Made by a program: the position numbers and the translations under genes | In this document: positions 8,148 through 18,715 of the stretch, piece by piece | How positions within the stretch are numbered: position 1 is the stretch's first letter | Layout of the letters: each line of letters opens with the position of its first letter | The notes under the pieces: model-generated | Database searches by the model: none | What the model was told of the DNA's origin: nothing | Seen by the model: the letters and a program-made list of their open reading frames with translations, nothing else | Assembly: GCA_017549485.1 (NCBI GenBank) | Contig: JAFYUT010000027.1 | Location: forward strand, 44,784 to 108,783 | DNA length: 64,000 nucleotides | Reading direction: 5' to 3' | Origin: Akkermansia sp. | GTDB lineage: Bacteria; Verrucomicrobiota; Verrucomicrobiia; Verrucomicrobiales; Akkermansiaceae

Positions 8148-10076
8148 TTACTGCTGAGGAGCCTCCTTTGTTTCGGGTTCAAGCGCCGGTTTGATGAGAC
8201 GGGCATCAATTTCAGCGCAAACAGCCTCAACGAACGTCTCTACGGGCATGGTGCCTACGACATCAAGCTCGCGGTGGCGGATGGATACCAAGCCCTGCTC
8301 GGCCTCACGCTGACCAACCACTACCATGTAGGGCACGCGGTCTAAGCGGGCATTGCGAATCTTGGCACCGATTTTATCGGGAGCATCGTCAAGAGTGACG
8401 CGCACGCTCTTGGCGGCCAGCGCCTTGCGCACACCCTCGGCAAAGTCTGCAACTTTGTCGGAGATAGGCAGCACGCGCACCTGCTCGGGGGCAAGCCAAG
8501 TGGGGAACTTACCGGCAAAGTGCTCAATAAGCAAGCCGGTGAAGCGCTCCATGGAGCCGAAGGGGGCGCGGTGAATCATAATGGGACGGTGAGGCTTGTT
8601 GTCGGTACCGGTGTATGAGAGGTTGAAACGCTCAGGCAGGTTGTAGTCTACCTGCACGGTACCGAGCTGCCAATCGCGGCCGATAACATCGCGTACAATG
8701 AAGTCAATCTTGGGGCCGTAGAAAGCAGCCTCATTCTCAGCCTCAATGTAGTCAAAACCATTCTCGGTAAGCACCTCGCGCAGAGATTGCTCGGCAAGCT
8801 GCCAGTTCTCAATAGTACCCACGTACTTGGGATCGGTGTAATCCTTATCGCGCAAGGAAAGGCGCACGCGGTAATCATTCATCTGCAAGGTACCGAGAAT
8901 ATGTTTCACAATACCGATGCACTGCTGCACCTCTTGCTTGATTTGGTCGGGGCGGCAGAAGATGTGAGCATCATCCTGCGTAAAGCCACGCACGCGGGTC
9001 ATACCCCCCAGCTCACCGCTCTGCTCCCAGCGGTACACGGTACCGAACTCTGCCAAACGCACGGGCAGGTCGCGGTAGGAGTGCGGCTCGCTGTCGTAAA
9101 TGCGGATATGGTGCGGGCAGTTCATGGGCTTGAGCATGAAACCGGTGATAGTCTTGGTATCAAGCGCATTGAACAAGTCTGCACAGCTGGCGTGCTCGTC
9201 ACGCAGCTTCTTGAAATCGTCCGGGTCGGGGATGGGCGGGAACTGGCTCTCCTTGTAGTGCTCCCAGTGGCCGGAGGTCATGTACAAATCCAACTTACCG
9301 ATATGCGGGGTATACACCTGAGAGTAGCCGATGCGGTCAAGCTCCTCAGTGATGAAGTCCTGCAACTCGCGGCGAACGATAGCGCCCTTGGGTTTCCAGA
9401 GGATAAGGCCTTGGCCTACCATCTCGTCAATGGTGAAGAGGCCCATCTCACGGCCCAACTTGCGGTGGTCGCGCTTGCGGGCTTCCTCCAAACGGGCAAG
9501 GTGCTCATCCAACTGTGTGCGGTTGGGGAAACAGGTACCGTAAATACGCTGCAGGCGGGGGCCGTTGGCATCACCCTGATAATAGGCGGAAGCCACGCTC
9601 ATCACCTTGAAAGCCTTGCAGTTACCGGTACGGCCTACGTGAGGACCGGCGCACAGGTCTGTGAAATCACCGTTGCGGTAAATGGAAATCTCCTCATCTT
9701 CGGGGATACGATTGAGCAGGTCTACCTTAAATTTGGAGGCAACATCACGCGGGCCTACGGAGCCCAGCTCACCGGACTGAGCCATCTGCATGGCTTCAGC
9801 ACGGGTAACGGTAGTTCGCTCAAATGTCTGATTTTCCTTGACGATTTTCTTCATCTCAGCCTCAATCAGCTCAAACTCTGAGGAAGAGATGTTGTGGTCA
9901 AGTTCAATGTCATAATAGAAGCCGTTTTCAACGGCAGGGCCGGCGGCGAGCTGAGCCTGCGGCCAGATACGGCAAATGGCTGCGGCCAGCACGTGCGCAC
10001 ATGAGTGGCGCAGGCGCTCCAAATCGCTAGCCTGATTGCGTTCTTCCAGTGTCTTGCGTTCTTTCTGTTCAGACAT
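8148..10076 (-). CDS. thrS: Threonyl-tRNA synthetase lacking the TGS domain
   Basis: The 642-residue class II synthetase opens almost directly with the editing domain, whose zinc/His motif HSCAHVLAAA begins near residue 25; in E. coli ThrRS the same motif is near residue 73 after a TGS domain. Catalytic-core marks are LKPMNCPHHIRIY, the RWEQSGELGGMTRVRGFTQDDAHIF motif 2 region and HRAPFGSMERF motif 3; the anticodon-binding domain follows. About 20-30 extra residues (PIPDPDDFKKLRDEHASCAD region) precede the MNCP zinc ligand. The start is ATG 10076, because the upstream TTG start at 10124 lies in the -35 box. Confidence 0.96.
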   Translation of the reverse strand: MSEQKERKTLEERNQASDLERLRHSCAHVLAAAICRIWPQAQLAAGPAVENGFYYDIELDHNISSSEFELIEAEMKKIVKENQTFERTTVTRAEAMQMAQSGELGSVGPRDVASKFKVDLLNRIPEDEEISIYRNGDFTDLCAGPHVGRTGNCKAFKVMSVASAYYQGDANGPRLQRIYGTCFPNRTQLDEHLARLEEARKRDHRKLGREMGLFTIDEMVGQGLILWKPKGAIVRRELQDFITEELDRIGYSQVYTPHIGKLDLYMTSGHWEHYKESQFPPIPDPDDFKKLRDEHASCADLFNALDTKTITGFMLKPMNCPHHIRIYDSEPHSYRDLPVRLAEFGTVYRWEQSGELGGMTRVRGFTQDDAHIFCRPDQIKQEVQQCIGIVKHILGTLQMNDYRVRLSLRDKDYTDPKYVGTIENWQLAEQSLREVLTENGFDYIEAENEAAFYGPKIDFIVRDVIGRDWQLGTVQVDYNLPERFNLSYTGTDNKPHRPIMIHRAPFGSMERFTGLLIEHFAGKFPTWLAPEQVRVLPISDKVADFAEGVRKALAAKSVRVTLDDAPDKIGAKIRNARLDRVPYMVVVGQREAEQGLVSIRHRELDVVGTMPVETFVEAVCAEIDARLIKPALEPETKEAPQQ

Positions 10077-10095
10077 AATATAGATGTGAGCCCTT

Positions 10096-10124
10096 AATAT
10101 GCCCCCAAACGGGGCGAAAATCAA
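10096..10124 (-). promoter_or_regulatory. Promoter of thrS-infC
   Basis: On the minus strand: TTGATT, a 17-nt spacer and CATATT, ending 19 nt before ATG 10076. The spacer contains the GC hairpin CCCCGTTTGGGG. Moderate support only. Confidence 0.45.
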
Positions 10125-10165
10125 GCATAATCAATGACAGAGCGTGTATTTTTGCGGTTTCGGCG

Positions 10166-11047
10166 TCATTTCTTGCGTTTTCGGAAGCCCGGGAACCCAC
10201 CTTTGAGGGCGCGGCGGTGGGTTCTCCTTGAGTTCAATTTGATTTTAAGCTTCCAGAACGGATAACAAATCAGGTGCCATATACCGGCAAAAGACGAATA
10301 GCTGTAGGGCTCGGTGCTCTTCTGGTGGTGTGCCGTACTGGTATACGTATTGGCAATGCTGGACACGCCATCTACATGGTCAATCAAATCCGGCTGAACC
10401 ATATACACCTTAACACCTCTCAACGGTGCAATATTATCACGATAGAATGAATCAACGGCGCGGTATTTGGAGAGCCACTCCCACACCGTTTCCTCCGTCG
10501 GCATTCTTTCGAGAATCTCATCGTACATGCTCTCGGGCACCAAATAGCCATAACCGGCCAAAACGCCCTCCGTTTTCCACAGCGCATGAGTCCCCTCAGA
10601 GTAGACTTTTCGGCCATACGGCGTAGGGCGGCTATAGCCGAGATAAAGCATGTACTTACCCGTCAAATTCTTGAGGGCGTATTCAAACATGTCCAAAGCA
10701 CCGGGATTATTCAGGATTTTAACATCGTCCTCCAAAACCAGCACATTTTTCCACCCGGCAGCTTTGGCCTCTTCAATGGCCTTGCGGTGAGAAAGCGCAC
10801 AACCACCTGTACCGCCCCAAAAATAGGCACGCTCCATGGTACGGGGCATAAACCAAGGAGGCTCACCGAATCCCGGCAATTTTCTACCGTCTATCGCAAC
10901 AAGGCGGTGCACCTTCTCAGCGGGAACAGATGCCCGGTTATCCTCAAGAAACTGTGTGATTCTTTCCGGGAAGGAATCCAAGTTGATAACTTGAAGTCCC
11001 CCTACCAAATCCCACACCGGATGGTCCTTACCTTGGAACTCTGACAT
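10166..11047 (-). CDS. Glycosyltransferase family 25 (LOS/LPS-type)
   Basis: The 293-residue protein has the GT25 hallmarks: VINLDSFPERITQF near the N-terminus, FWGGTGGCALSHRKAIEEA, and the metal/nucleotide-binding VLVLEDDV followed by YLGYSRPT and GYGYLVPE. GT25 enzymes add hexoses to lipooligosaccharide cores or to protein glycans from nucleotide sugars on the cytosolic face. The C-terminus is strongly basic (RRTHRRALKGG and FRKRKK), which could hold it to the membrane surface. ATG 11047 is preferred over a TTG at 11056. It is the last gene of a cluster with a cupin, a nucleotidyltransferase and a nucleotidyltransferase/GHMP fusion, 14 nt after the cupin gene. Confidence 0.85.
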   Translation of the reverse strand: MSEFQGKDHPVWDLVGGLQVINLDSFPERITQFLEDNRASVPAEKVHRLVAIDGRKLPGFGEPPWFMPRTMERAYFWGGTGGCALSHRKAIEEAKAAGWKNVLVLEDDVKILNNPGALDMFEYALKNLTGKYMLYLGYSRPTPYGRKVYSEGTHALWKTEGVLAGYGYLVPESMYDEILERMPTEETVWEWLSKYRAVDSFYRDNIAPLRGVKVYMVQPDLIDHVDGVSSIANTYTSTAHHQKSTEPYSYSSFAGIWHLICYPFWKLKIKLNSRRTHRRALKGGFPGFRKRKK

Positions 11048-11061
11048 AATTTGCAAGCCTG

Positions 11062-11436
11062 TTATTCTACTCTACCGTAGTCGTCGGTAAAACGCTCAAT
11101 ATCCTCCTCGGTGAGGATATCACCAAGCTGAATTTCAATAAGGGCCAAGGGGCCGGCACCTTCATTACTGAGGCGGTGAATACTACGCTTGGGAATCCAG
11201 ATAGACTCCCCGACGGAGAGCGTGGTTACATTACCATCGCAATAGGCAGTAGCCTCACCCTCTGTCACAATCCAACGCTCGGTACGGTGCTGGTGGCGCT
11301 GCAAAGACAAGCGCTCACCGGGATAAACGAGAATCTTTTTGACAACAACGTGAGATTGTTTGTCCAAAACCTGCCACTCACCCCAAGGGCGTTCCCCTTG
11401 GTCACCCACCTCATAAGTTATGCCACTGGTATTCAT
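11062..11436 (-). CDS. Cupin, type II mannose-6-phosphate isomerase-like
   Basis: This 124-residue single-domain cupin resembles the C-terminal isomerase domain of bifunctional GDP-mannose pyrophosphorylases. RPWGEWQVLD opens it, LSLQRHQHRTERWIVTEGEA is cupin motif 1 with metal ligands (His, His, Glu), and IPKRSIHRLSN is motif 2. It may isomerise a hexose or heptose phosphate in the same pathway as its neighbours. It overlaps the upstream nucleotidyltransferase gene by 4 nt, so the two are translationally coupled. Confidence 0.8.
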   Translation of the reverse strand: MNTSGITYEVGDQGERPWGEWQVLDKQSHVVVKKILVYPGERLSLQRHQHRTERWIVTEGEATAYCDGNVTTLSVGESIWIPKRSIHRLSNEGAGPLALIEIQLGDILTEEDIERFTDDYGRVE

Positions 11437-11852
11437 TTTCCGATAGTTTGGCGTATACTGGTGGTAGAGCGCACGGGGAGATTCCCATGCGGTATGCGAG
11501 AACTGGTCACATAGCGAATTCCCTTAGACTCAACAAAGGCTTTTTTCTCATCGCCCGTGCCATCTTCATTCACAAAGAAGATATCCGGTTTGATTTCATC
11601 CAGCAACGGGGCAAAATCAAGGATTTTACCGGTATCGGGGCCGATGTAGACGGCTTTCACATAACGAATGGCCTCAAGCATATATTTACGCTCTTGCTCA
11701 TTATACATGGTCTTGCGGTTTTTGAGTTGCCACACGGTTTCATCCGACCCGAGCGAGACATACACATCACCATAGCTCGCGGCCTCTTCCAAGAACGCGA
11801 TATGGCCGCTGTGCAGCACATCAAAACAACCTGATACAAAAACTTTAGGCAT
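11433..11852 (-). CDS. HxGH-type nucleotidyltransferase (TagD/HldE-C-like)
   Basis: The 139-residue protein is a single cytidylyltransferase-like Rossmann domain. It has GCFDVLHSGHI (HSGH at residues 15-18), a central LDEIKPDIFFVNEDG strand and the terminal STTSIR motif matching the family's ISSTxIR. Relatives transfer CMP or AMP onto glycerol-, heptose- or other sugar-phosphates. The upstream gene encodes a second domain of the same kind fused to a sugar-kinase-like domain, which suggests one activation pathway. The sugar and the nucleotide are not determinable here. Confidence 0.85.
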   Translation of the reverse strand: MPKVFVSGCFDVLHSGHIAFLEEAASYGDVYVSLGSDETVWQLKNRKTMYNEQERKYMLEAIRYVKAVYIGPDTGKILDFAPLLDEIKPDIFFVNEDGTGDEKKAFVESKGIRYVTSSRIPHGNLPVRSTTSIRQTIGK

Positions 11853-11875
11853 ATTGAAGAGAGATATGATTTGTA

Positions 11876-13039
11876 TTAAAAATTATCTTTATGAACATTC
11901 TGACGGCGCAGACGCTCCACATACTTGGGTTCCCACGGCACCTGTTCATCTTTACCGAAGGTGCGGCAGTACGGCTCAATGGGGTAAAGGTATTCGCAAG
12001 ATTCCAACGCGGCAGCACGCGCCTCGGGGGTCTCATACAGGTAAAGAGCATAGCCGCCATGCCCGCCACCGCAATACTTGTGCGCAATGGATTCACCGAT
12101 GGGCTCCAAGGGCTGCATGCCTTCATCTAACTGCACCTGATAGCTGAGCTGCACACCCACGGCGAGTACAGACACATCTTGCTCCTGCACACCCAAGCGA
12201 GCCACACGCGCAGCCTTGGCAATTTTGTTGAAGTTACGATTCAACGCAGCCAAACCGGGGGTATCATGCTTGATGCAGGTATCAAACACAGCCATGCGAC
12301 CACGCAGGAATTCACCGGTATTTTTGAAATCCAGCACAGGCTTGGGGCCCGAGAGCCACACGCAAGCACCGGTCTCGGCAATAACGGCAGGGTCTTGCCA
12401 GCCCACGCCCAAGCCCAGCTCAGACTTCACGGGGTCCCAGCCGTTAAGCACACTCCAACCGCCGCTGCCGCCCATGCCGGCACCTTGGCGGTAGTTCCAC
12501 TCTTTGAGAGACACCGTGGGAGATACGGAGCAATTCACCACAAATTCACCGGGTATGGCATTTTCCGGCACATCAAGCCAGCCACCGGCAAAATCCACAC
12601 GCAACGGCACATGGATGGGGGCTTTAATACGCTCTACCACCTGCGTACTGCTGGTAGCCTTACCCTCCGGGGCAGATTTGGGCAATACCACCAACTGTGC
12701 CCCTACCTCTTGGCACAGGCAACGCTTGGCGTCTATATAAAGGTCATCCGTCGTTACGGCCAAAATATCCGGGCGAATTTGAAGAAATGCGGAGCGGAAA
12801 GACAGCGCCGCATCTTCATCGGTCGATAAAACAACCTCATCAATGTATGAAACCGAGGCAAGCACGGCTTGCTTATCTGCGTCCTCCAACACAGATTTCT
12901 TTTCATACAGCTTCCACAGCAAATCGGCAGGCGGGTATGAAACAATCAAATAATCCCCCAATGCACGGGCTTCTTTAAAAAACTGAATATGCCCGGCATG
13001 CAGAACATTAAATGCACCTGATACGAAAACTTTTTTCAT
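11876..13039 (-). CDS. Fusion of HxGH nucleotidyltransferase and GHMP-kinase-like domain
   Basis: Residues 1-135 form a cytidylyltransferase-like domain (GAFNVLHAGHI with HAGH at 14-17; SSTQVVERI at its end). Residues about 143-387 look like a GHMP small-molecule kinase: motif 1 PLRVDFAGGWLDVP (145-158), glycine-rich motif 2 GAGMGGSGG (186-194) and motif 3 KYCGGGHGGYALYL (321-334). Motif 1 resembles HddA (heptose-7-P kinase) and fucokinase. The kinase half is short and motif 2 lacks the usual SSA, so activity is uncertain. A likely role is phosphorylating and nucleotide-activating a sugar used by the GT25 four genes along. Start ATG 13039; 23 nt before the next gene. Confidence 0.8.
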   Translation of the reverse strand: MKKVFVSGAFNVLHAGHIQFFKEARALGDYLIVSYPPADLLWKLYEKKSVLEDADKQAVLASVSYIDEVVLSTDEDAALSFRSAFLQIRPDILAVTTDDLYIDAKRCLCQEVGAQLVVLPKSAPEGKATSSTQVVERIKAPIHVPLRVDFAGGWLDVPENAIPGEFVVNCSVSPTVSLKEWNYRQGAGMGGSGGWSVLNGWDPVKSELGLGVGWQDPAVIAETGACVWLSGPKPVLDFKNTGEFLRGRMAVFDTCIKHDTPGLAALNRNFNKIAKAARVARLGVQEQDVSVLAVGVQLSYQVQLDEGMQPLEPIGESIAHKYCGGGHGGYALYLYETPEARAAALESCEYLYPIEPYCRTFGKDEQVPWEPKYVERLRRQNVHKDNF

Positions 13040-13077
13040 TATTAAGAAGAGAGAGAATAATTGAAAGGAGGTAAACT

Positions 13078-13464
13078 TTATGAGCGAGATATCAATTTAT
13101 GAAAAATCCCTTTTTTACACGGCCGTGCGGGCTCAGCCCCCACCAATACCTTACGCAACCACGGAATCAACACCGCCGTTGCCAGCTTAGCGGAAAAATA
13201 GCGCCCTGCCCCCACGCCGGAGGACACACGCGGAGTATCCGCTTTCTCCTTTTTGCGGAACACCAAAAATGAAAGCGTGGCCATAGAAGCAGACGAAAGG
13301 GCCACCAACGCTTTTCGCACAACAGAATTATGCAAATACAAAGACTTGGCACATGCGCCGGCATGTGCTCTCATGTCGTCCACTGCGGTCAATACGCGGA
13401 CGCGATCCTCTGCAAGTTGCATCAGGATTTTGTTTTTTCGTTGCTGAGCAGAATTCTGAGACAT
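13078..13464 (-). CDS. YqjK-like small membrane-associated protein
   Basis: The 128-residue basic protein has one weak hydrophobic helix (ALVALSSASMATLSFLVF). It occupies the place of yqjK in the E. coli yqjD-yqjE-yqjK cluster, and its start (AQQRKNKILMQLAEDRV) resembles YqjK in layout. It overlaps the upstream gene by 43 nt. ATG 13422, which overlaps that gene's stop as TGATG, is an alternative start giving 114 residues. Function unknown; the family call is by context and is tentative. Confidence 0.6.
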   Translation of the reverse strand: MSQNSAQQRKNKILMQLAEDRVRVLTAVDDMRAHAGACAKSLYLHNSVVRKALVALSSASMATLSFLVFRKKEKADTPRVSSGVGAGRYFSAKLATAVLIPWLRKVLVGAEPARPCKKGIFHKLISRS

Positions 13465-13865
13465 TCCAAATCATTTTTAAGCTCTCGGCGAGTAGACTCA
13501 GCCAAAGGAGCCGGTTTAGCGCGCAACGCCATCATGGCAAGAATAAGCCCCGGCACAGCGTTAAGCAGCAAAACAATAGCTACCGATACCGCCCATGAGG
13601 CCAACCACATATTCAACACCACACAGAGCCATACACACAACAGCGCATACGCAAACAAAAGCATCACGCCCGCAGCCGCAAACAACACGGCACGGCGAGA
13701 TTGCTGCGCCACATACTCCGCCAACTCCACTTTGAGCAATGCCAACAATGAGCGGGCATGTGAGGCGGTGTATCGGGCTGCCTTGCGGACGTCATCAACA
13801 AGGTCACCACCCTGCTCTTGCAGGGTGGTAATCACCTTAGGTTTTCTGAATGAAAATAATGACAT
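13422..13865 (-). CDS. YqjE/holin-X-like membrane protein
   Basis: The 147-residue protein has an N-terminal amphipathic region and two adjacent transmembrane helices (AVLFAAAGVMLLFAYALLCV and ASWAVSVAIVLLLNAVPGLI), followed by a Lys/Arg-rich cytosolic tail. This is the layout of the holin-X/YqjE family. Despite the name the family is chromosomal and no phage genes are nearby. It lies between YqjD-like and YqjK-like genes, 67 nt after the former. Envelope or ribosome-tethering stress roles are known for YqjD in E. coli; for this protein a role is inferred. Confidence 0.75.
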   Translation of the reverse strand: MSLFSFRKPKVITTLQEQGGDLVDDVRKAARYTASHARSLLALLKVELAEYVAQQSRRAVLFAAAGVMLLFAYALLCVWLCVVLNMWLASWAVSVAIVLLLNAVPGLILAMMALRAKPAPLAESTRRELKNDLECLRILLSNEKTKS

Positions 13866-13932
13866 CCGAGATACCGATTAAAGGACAGGCCGGGGGCGGC
13901 AAAGGCAACAGCCACCGCCCCGTTACACAGCA

Positions 13933-14256
13933 TCAGCGGCGGGAGCCACCGAGCAGCAAGCCGATAATGATACCCAAGCCAAGACCACCGAGCACGGTGC
14001 CCGTGGGGTGAGCCTTTACGTACTCCTCACCGGCCTTGTGCAAATCCTTAGCCTTGGTGCAGGTAACATCCCACCCCTCGTTGATTTGCACGCGGGCATC
14101 TTGGGTGTACTTGCGCACGTGGTCAAGCTGCTGAGCAGCGGCACGGCGAATCTTGTCGTACTGAGCTACGGCATACTCGCGAGCGGCAGCAAGACGATCT
14201 TTCGTATCGCTGGTGGGAGCAGCTGCTACCTCTTTCTTGATTTCTTGGTCTTCCAT
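13933..14256 (-). CDS. ElaB/YqjD-family (DUF883) membrane-anchored protein
   Basis: This 107-residue tail-anchored protein has an acidic start, a helical Ala/Arg-rich middle and the C-terminal signature YVKAHPTGTVLGGLGLGIII followed by GLLLGGSRR, nearly the family consensus. YqjD/ElaB proteins of E. coli sit in the inner membrane and bind ribosomes in stationary phase. It heads the yqjDEK-like cluster, with a promoter at 14331-14360 and a leader of about 70 nt. Confidence 0.85.
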   Translation of the reverse strand: MEDQEIKKEVAAAPTSDTKDRLAAAREYAVAQYDKIRRAAAQQLDHVRKYTQDARVQINEGWDVTCTKAKDLHKAGEEYVKAHPTGTVLGGLGLGIIIGLLLGGSRR

Positions 14257-14330
14257 AATTCTCTGTGTTTTTTGTTGTTTCTGAAGATGGGCCGCTCACG
14301 AAAGCTCGCAAGCATGATATTCCATGCCGT

Positions 14331-14360
14331 ATTATAACCACAAATTCTCCGGCATTGCAA
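14331..14360 (-). promoter_or_regulatory. Promoter of the yqjD-like cluster
   Basis: On the minus strand: TTGCAA, an 18-nt spacer and TATAAT. It is divergent from the carA promoter. Confidence 0.55.
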
Positions 14361-14451
14361 GCATTCTTGTTTAAAATGACGAATTTTACAGCTAACTTGA
14401 ACATTTGAGGTCTCGCGCACGCACAAATTTAGTGCATACGCAGAATAAGCC

Positions 14452-14480
14452 TTGCTAACAGAACGTAAATTTGATAAGAT
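14452..14480 (+). promoter_or_regulatory. Promoter of carA-purA
   Basis: TTGCTA, a 17-nt spacer and TAAGAT. The short A-rich leader before ATG 14505 has no clear Shine-Dalgarno. No pyrimidine-responsive attenuator is visible. Confidence 0.5.
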
Positions 14481-14504
14481 TGCACGGCTTAAAAGAAAAA
14501 ACGC

Positions 14505-16953
<2,449 letters not shown>

Positions 16954-16971
16954 TTCCGGATTTTGTTTCTC

Positions 16972-17004
16972 AAGCCCTGCGGCACCCATAGCTGCAGGGC
17001 TTTT
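16972..17004 (+). terminator. Intrinsic terminator after purA
   Basis: AAGCCCTGC (16972-16980) pairs with GCAGGGCTT (16994-17002), followed by TTCTTTTC. Confidence 0.8.
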
Positions 17005-17030
17005 CTTTTCAACACATCGCACACCGTTAT

Positions 17031-18503
17031 ATGCCCCTCTCCCCCCAGTCTCAACCATGGCACCGTCGGCTTCTCCGTGAAGAGGGGCCGTGGTTTGTCC
17101 TTTATTTCTGCATCTTTGCCTTGGTATACGGATACAGCGTGCTGAGACTGGGCATGTACGGCGATGACCTGTATGACTTTAACGGCGAAGAAACCGGGCT
17201 GTATGCCGCAGCGGGACGCTGGGGAATCGTACTGTGGCGCGGTGTCTTCGGACTGGGGGCCTGTGTATGGGCTGCCGGCATTATCAGCGGCCTGTTGCTG
17301 TCAGCCGTCATTATCTTCCAAACCCATCTCTTAAAACTCACAGGGCCTTTTCAGCGTTTGGTATACGGTGGTTTTTATCTGGGGTGCATCCAGTTCAACC
17401 ACATGCTGCAATTCAGTTTCTTGTGTGATGTAGTGGCAGCCAGCTTCCTGTGTGTTACGGGGGCAGTGTGGCTGCTGCAACACAAGGGCACCCAAGCGCA
17501 ACTGCTCGGCACGGCCCTGCTGTGTTTTGCGTTCGGCACCTACCAAGCCACCTGTTTTTATTTTGCCGCCTTATTCCTTGTGGTGGAGCTGCGTCGCCTC
17601 CAATCGGGTGAAAGCAGCGGGGCTCTCCACCGCCTCGGGCGTTTCATCCTCATGGGGTTCTGCGCCGCTGCAGCGTGGTTGCTCATTAAAACAGCTGCCG
17701 TGCATCTTCCCTTTGTCACCCAAGAGCAACTGGCTTACGCCAGCGGCTACCAAAGCAGCCTTACCTGCTGGCCGCAATTCCTCAACGGCACGGCAGAAGA
17801 AAAGCTGGATATCCTCTTGCGTGTTTTCATGATTGGCTATTGGGGCCAATGGGTCAGCCTCACCGCACTCATCGCCTTGGTGGCATTGGCTAAGGATTTC
17901 CGCGCCCGCTTGGGCAAGCGCCGCGCCCTACTCCCCATCGGCATGATGCTGCTCCTCTGCATCACCCCCTATGCCTTGGGGTTCGTGTTGCTGCGCCAGC
18001 AAACGCCGTGGACCTTCATTGCAGAGCCGGTTATGCTCGCAGGTTTCTGGGGGCTCTTTGTTGCCACGCCTCGCTGCCCCCGCACCCAACAACGCTTGCT
18101 TCTCCTGCTGGGTTTCATCCTCATCAAAGGACTTTACACCAATGCCGAATGGGCACGCAATGAGGCCCGCTACTTTGACATCAGCATGGCTGAGATGCGA
18201 GAAATGCGCAGCGCCGCCAACGCCGCCGCGCTGGATGCCGGCCTGCAACAGGCCAATGTCATCCTGCTGGGTGAACCCATGCGCCGCGAGCATGTATCGG
18301 AAAACGCATCCGACCACACCCTGGTATGGGCCTATTTCATCCAATATTACCTGCGCTACCTCAAACTCACCCACATGCGCATTGCCACCCCGCAAGAGCT
18401 GGAGCAACACGCCGAACTCTTCGAGGCCATGCCCATCTGGCCCGCCCCAGGCAGCATCCGCACTTCCGGCAATCAGGTGCTTATCAAAATCGGTCCCAGA
18501 TAA
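17031..18503 (+). CDS. GtrII-like polytopic glucosyltransferase
   Basis: The 490-residue membrane protein has about nine to ten hydrophobic helices and a soluble C-terminal tail of about 110 residues. The first periplasmic loop holds YGDDLYDFNGEET and GRWG, the Asp-Asp and GRW pattern typical of glucosyltransferase family II (GtrII/PF14264) proteins, which use undecaprenyl-phosphate-linked glucose to decorate O-antigen. The start ATG 17031 lies just after the purA terminator, and no clear promoter is visible. The family call rests on motif pattern and topology. Other GT-C fold transferases are possible. Confidence 0.6.
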   Translation: MPLSPQSQPWHRRLLREEGPWFVLYFCIFALVYGYSVLRLGMYGDDLYDFNGEETGLYAAAGRWGIVLWRGVFGLGACVWAAGIISGLLLSAVIIFQTHLLKLTGPFQRLVYGGFYLGCIQFNHMLQFSFLCDVVAASFLCVTGAVWLLQHKGTQAQLLGTALLCFAFGTYQATCFYFAALFLVVELRRLQSGESSGALHRLGRFILMGFCAAAAWLLIKTAAVHLPFVTQEQLAYASGYQSSLTCWPQFLNGTAEEKLDILLRVFMIGYWGQWVSLTALIALVALAKDFRARLGKRRALLPIGMMLLLCITPYALGFVLLRQQTPWTFIAEPVMLAGFWGLFVATPRCPRTQQRLLLLLGFILIKGLYTNAEWARNEARYFDISMAEMREMRSAANAAALDAGLQQANVILLGEPMRREHVSENASDHTLVWAYFIQYYLRYLKLTHMRIATPQELEQHAELFEAMPIWPAPGSIRTSGNQVLIKIGPR

Positions 18504-18655
18504 CAGCAGAGAGAGTCCTCAGCATCACCTCTTTTGTGCGCCCTGCTGCAATCACATTTTCCTTGTGATATGCGCGTATAAAAAACTCAACCTCCCGGGC
18601 CGCATCGGCGTAATGAAAAACAAGTAATCAGCAGTATTGGGAATCCTCGTCATGT

Positions 18656-18690
18656 AAAAGGCCGTTGTTTCATGGAAACAACGGCCTTTT
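18656..18690. terminator. Terminator downstream of PEP-CTERM gene A
   Basis: A perfect 16-bp inverted repeat, AAAAGGCCGTTGTTTC, with an ATG loop and T-runs on both strands. It closes the minus-strand gene and could also end the GtrII-like transcript. The core is shared with the terminator at 20652-20683. The remaining 18504-18655 shows nothing else I can support. Confidence 0.9.
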
Positions 18691-18715
18691 CATCAATAAG
18701 GAGTTTTGCTTTTTC

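Noticed and set aside
8787..9881. 364-residue open frame antisense to thrS
   Set aside because: Shadow of thrS; no start signals or family.
10124..10124. TTG start codons at 10124, 29752, 29796 and 30960
   Set aside because: Each coincides with a -35 box whose promoter would transcribe only the downstream part; later ATGs are used.
13422..13865. Holin-like gene as sign of a prophage
   Set aside because: It sits in a yqjD-yqjE-yqjK-like chromosomal cluster with no phage genes around.
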